DNA of 51,822 nt from Rhodobacteraceae bacterium UBA1943 (GTDB lineage Bacteria; Pseudomonadota; Alphaproteobacteria; Rhodobacterales; Rhodobacteraceae), in contig DDEX01000100.1 of assembly GCA_002336845.1 (NCBI GenBank), positions 1 through 51,822 of the forward strand, written 5' to 3'. Within the stretch, counting starts at the first letter, position 1; each line of letters starts with the position of its first letter. Positions 50,747-51,822 of the stretch are shown here, piece after piece. A model generated the notes under the pieces. The model was not told where the DNA came from and ran no database searches. It saw nothing but the letters and a program-made list of their open reading frames with translations. The position numbers were made by a program, and so were the translations under genes.

Positions 50747-50862
50747 TTAGCGTGAAACCAGCGGTCAGGCGCTGATTTACCCTTGTGGGGCTGGGCGTCG
50801 GGCAAAGACTATGGATGAGGCGCGGGGGAACGCGCGCCCTGCCGTGGCCATTTGCTTTTTCT
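50747..50862 (+). ncRNA. Candidate tracrRNA of a type II CRISPR system
   Basis: Read on the plus strand, TTAGCGT at 50747-50753 pairs with repeat positions 27-33. GAAACC at 50754-50759 pairs with positions 17-22, and GCGG at 50761-50764 with 13-16. A further interrupted run reaches repeat position 4. That is about 24 pairs in order, with a 4-nt bulge on the repeat side. The tail TTTACCCTTGTGGGGCTGGG resembles, from memory, the tail of the Parvibaculum Cas9 tracrRNA. A hairpin AGGCGCG/CGCGCCCT follows (50818-50840) and TTTTT at 50856-50860 ends it. Confidence 0.55.
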
Positions 50863-50943
50863 AAGGGCCATCAGCCAAAAGATGCAGTGCTAAAATACTG
50901 CCAGATTATCTGATTAGCCTAGGCCCGAAGCATAGATGATGTT

Positions 50944-51822
50944 GTTGCGGTTGGCCGCGGTTTCTGAAGCGCTAACCTTCTTGGCGGTTTGGGCTATGGC
51001 ATCTGGGCGTTGCGGTTGGCCTGCGGTTTCTGAAGCGCTAACCTCAGTGGGCGTCTGCATTCGCTGTGCAGGCCGTTGCGGTTGGCCTGCGGTTTCTGAA
51101 GCGCTAACCTGCCCCGATGGATGGGCCCCTTATGGGCTTGGTTGCGGTTGGCCTGCGGTTTCTGAAGCGCTAACCTAGCGTCAGGGACAGCGTCTGGGCC
51201 AGCGTCGTTGCGGTTGGCCTGCGGTTTCTGAAGCGCTAACCTTGTGGCGGCGAGTTGCGATGCACTCATCGCGTTGCGGTTGGCCTGCGGTTTCTGAAGC
51301 GCTAACCTCAAGCTCGCCTACTTCTTCGCCAAGCCGGTGTTGCGGTTGGCCTGCGGTTTCTGAAGCGCTAACCTCGCGCGATTGTCGCTGTCGTTCAGCC
51401 ACTTGTTGCGGTTGGCCTGCGGTTTCTGAAGCGCTAACCTGTTTCGCCCAGCCGTGCCGCCGTTCTCTATGTTGCGGTTGGCCTGCGGTTTCTGAAGCGC
51501 TAACCTAGCCTTGGCGTGGTCGCGGGCGTTCATCAGGTTGCGGTTGGCCTGCGGTTTCTGAAGCGCTAACCTTTTCGGCTTGTAAGCCGCGTCACCGACA
51601 GCGTTGCGGTTGGCCTGCGGTTTCTGAAGCGCTAACCTGCGCAACTTGCGCGATGGGGTTTAATCAAGGTTGCGGTTGGCCTGCGGTTTCTGAAGCGCTA
51701 ACCTCAGGGTCACTTCGAGAAATGGGGCTATGACGTTGCGGTTGGCCTGCGGTTTCTGAAGCGCTAACCTCAACGGGGAGTCCGCCATCAAGGCGCGCGG
51801 GTTGCGGTTGGCCTGCGGTTTC
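50944..51822 (+). CRISPR. CRISPR array, 36-bp repeats and 30-bp spacers, truncated by the window end
   Basis: Fourteen repeats are visible, starting at 50944, 51009 and then every 66 bp to 51801, where the last is cut after 22 bases. Repeats begin GTTGCGGTTGG and end GAAGCGCTAACCT. Twelve full repeats are identical; the leftmost lacks one T (GGCC-GCGG). All 13 spacers are exactly 30 bp and differ from each other. The length, fixed spacers and a nearby anti-repeat point to type II, probably II-C. No cas gene is in the window; open frames across the array are artefacts. Confidence 0.97.

Noticed and set aside
50864..50943. AT-richer 80 bp before the first repeat as the CRISPR leader
   Set aside because: The adjoining repeat is the degenerate one, which argues that this is the leader-distal end. 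Not excluded, so not listed as a feature.
50936..51644. Open frames on both strands encoding tandem peptides such as RLALQKPQANRN or CGWPAVSEALT
   Set aside because: They are the CRISPR repeat read as protein: 66 bp is divisible by three, so a frame stays open across repeats. No ribosome site, and the variable parts are spacers.

Overview
The window reads as the chromosome of a GC-rich alphaproteobacterium of the Rhodobacteraceae (Rhodobacter, Gemmobacter, Tabrizicola or a relative). The evidence is the split F0 ATP synthase operon with both b and b' subunits, MipZ in place of MinCDE, the lgt-NDUFAF7-pgeF operon, a trxB/lrp divergent pair, a cysteine-free ribosomal protein L31, and a G/C palindrome ending in GGGATATTT that I recall as a dispersed repeat in this family. 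No rRNA or tRNA gene, transposase, integrase or phage gene was seen.

Layout. 1-9 kb: a YbbA/YbbP-type ABC exporter divergent from a TesA-like esterase, a GlcD-type FAD oxidase with an MFS carrier, an EamA exporter, two truncated GNAT remnants facing away from each other, and adenine deaminase. 9-13.6 kb: fused ATP sulfurylase/APS kinase, a 43-residue membrane peptide, thioredoxin reductase, and Lrp and ArsR regulators. 13.7-16.4 kb: atpI-atpB-atpE-atpF2-atpF with a recognisable promoter, an intercistronic hairpin and a terminator. 16.4-27 kb: a FadR-type regulator with its operator, an OmpA lipoprotein, an alkylguanine methyltransferase, nth with a PfkB kinase, two secreted unknowns, a class III aminotransferase, and a LysR/EamA/P1-peptidase operon. 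27-36.4 kb: a translation and secretion block (ffh, two GNATs, chorismate mutase, rpsP, rimM, trmD, rplS, rpmE) followed by a membrane unknown and mipZ. 36-47.7 kb: matB, pgeF-NDUFAF7-like-lgt, a CHCC zinc-finger protein, a frameshifted DUF2459 gene, a GNAT with a hairpin over its ribosome binding site, polA and ychF. 47.8-50.7 kb: an internally deleted VOC/PhnB remnant, trpA, an unknown gene and an FMN-dependent L-lactate dehydrogenase.

The right edge (50.94 kb to the end) is a CRISPR array with 36-bp repeats and 30-bp spacers, which is type II geometry. It runs out of the window and no cas gene is present. Between lldD and the array, about 115 bp looks like a tracrRNA: a segment that can pair with most of the repeat in register, hairpins, and a T-run. 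The repeat itself contains a -35/-10-like pair spaced 17 bp and ending at the spacer junction, as in type II-C arrays that transcribe each crRNA from its own repeat. A Cas9 gene is therefore predicted beyond the right edge or elsewhere in the genome.

Most genes are packed into operons with 4-bp ATGA overlaps. Gene decay is visible at three loci (6.6-7.2 kb, 41.9-42.5 kb, 47.8-48.0 kb), and palindromic repeats have entered one coding sequence (28.7 kb) and two intergenic regions.
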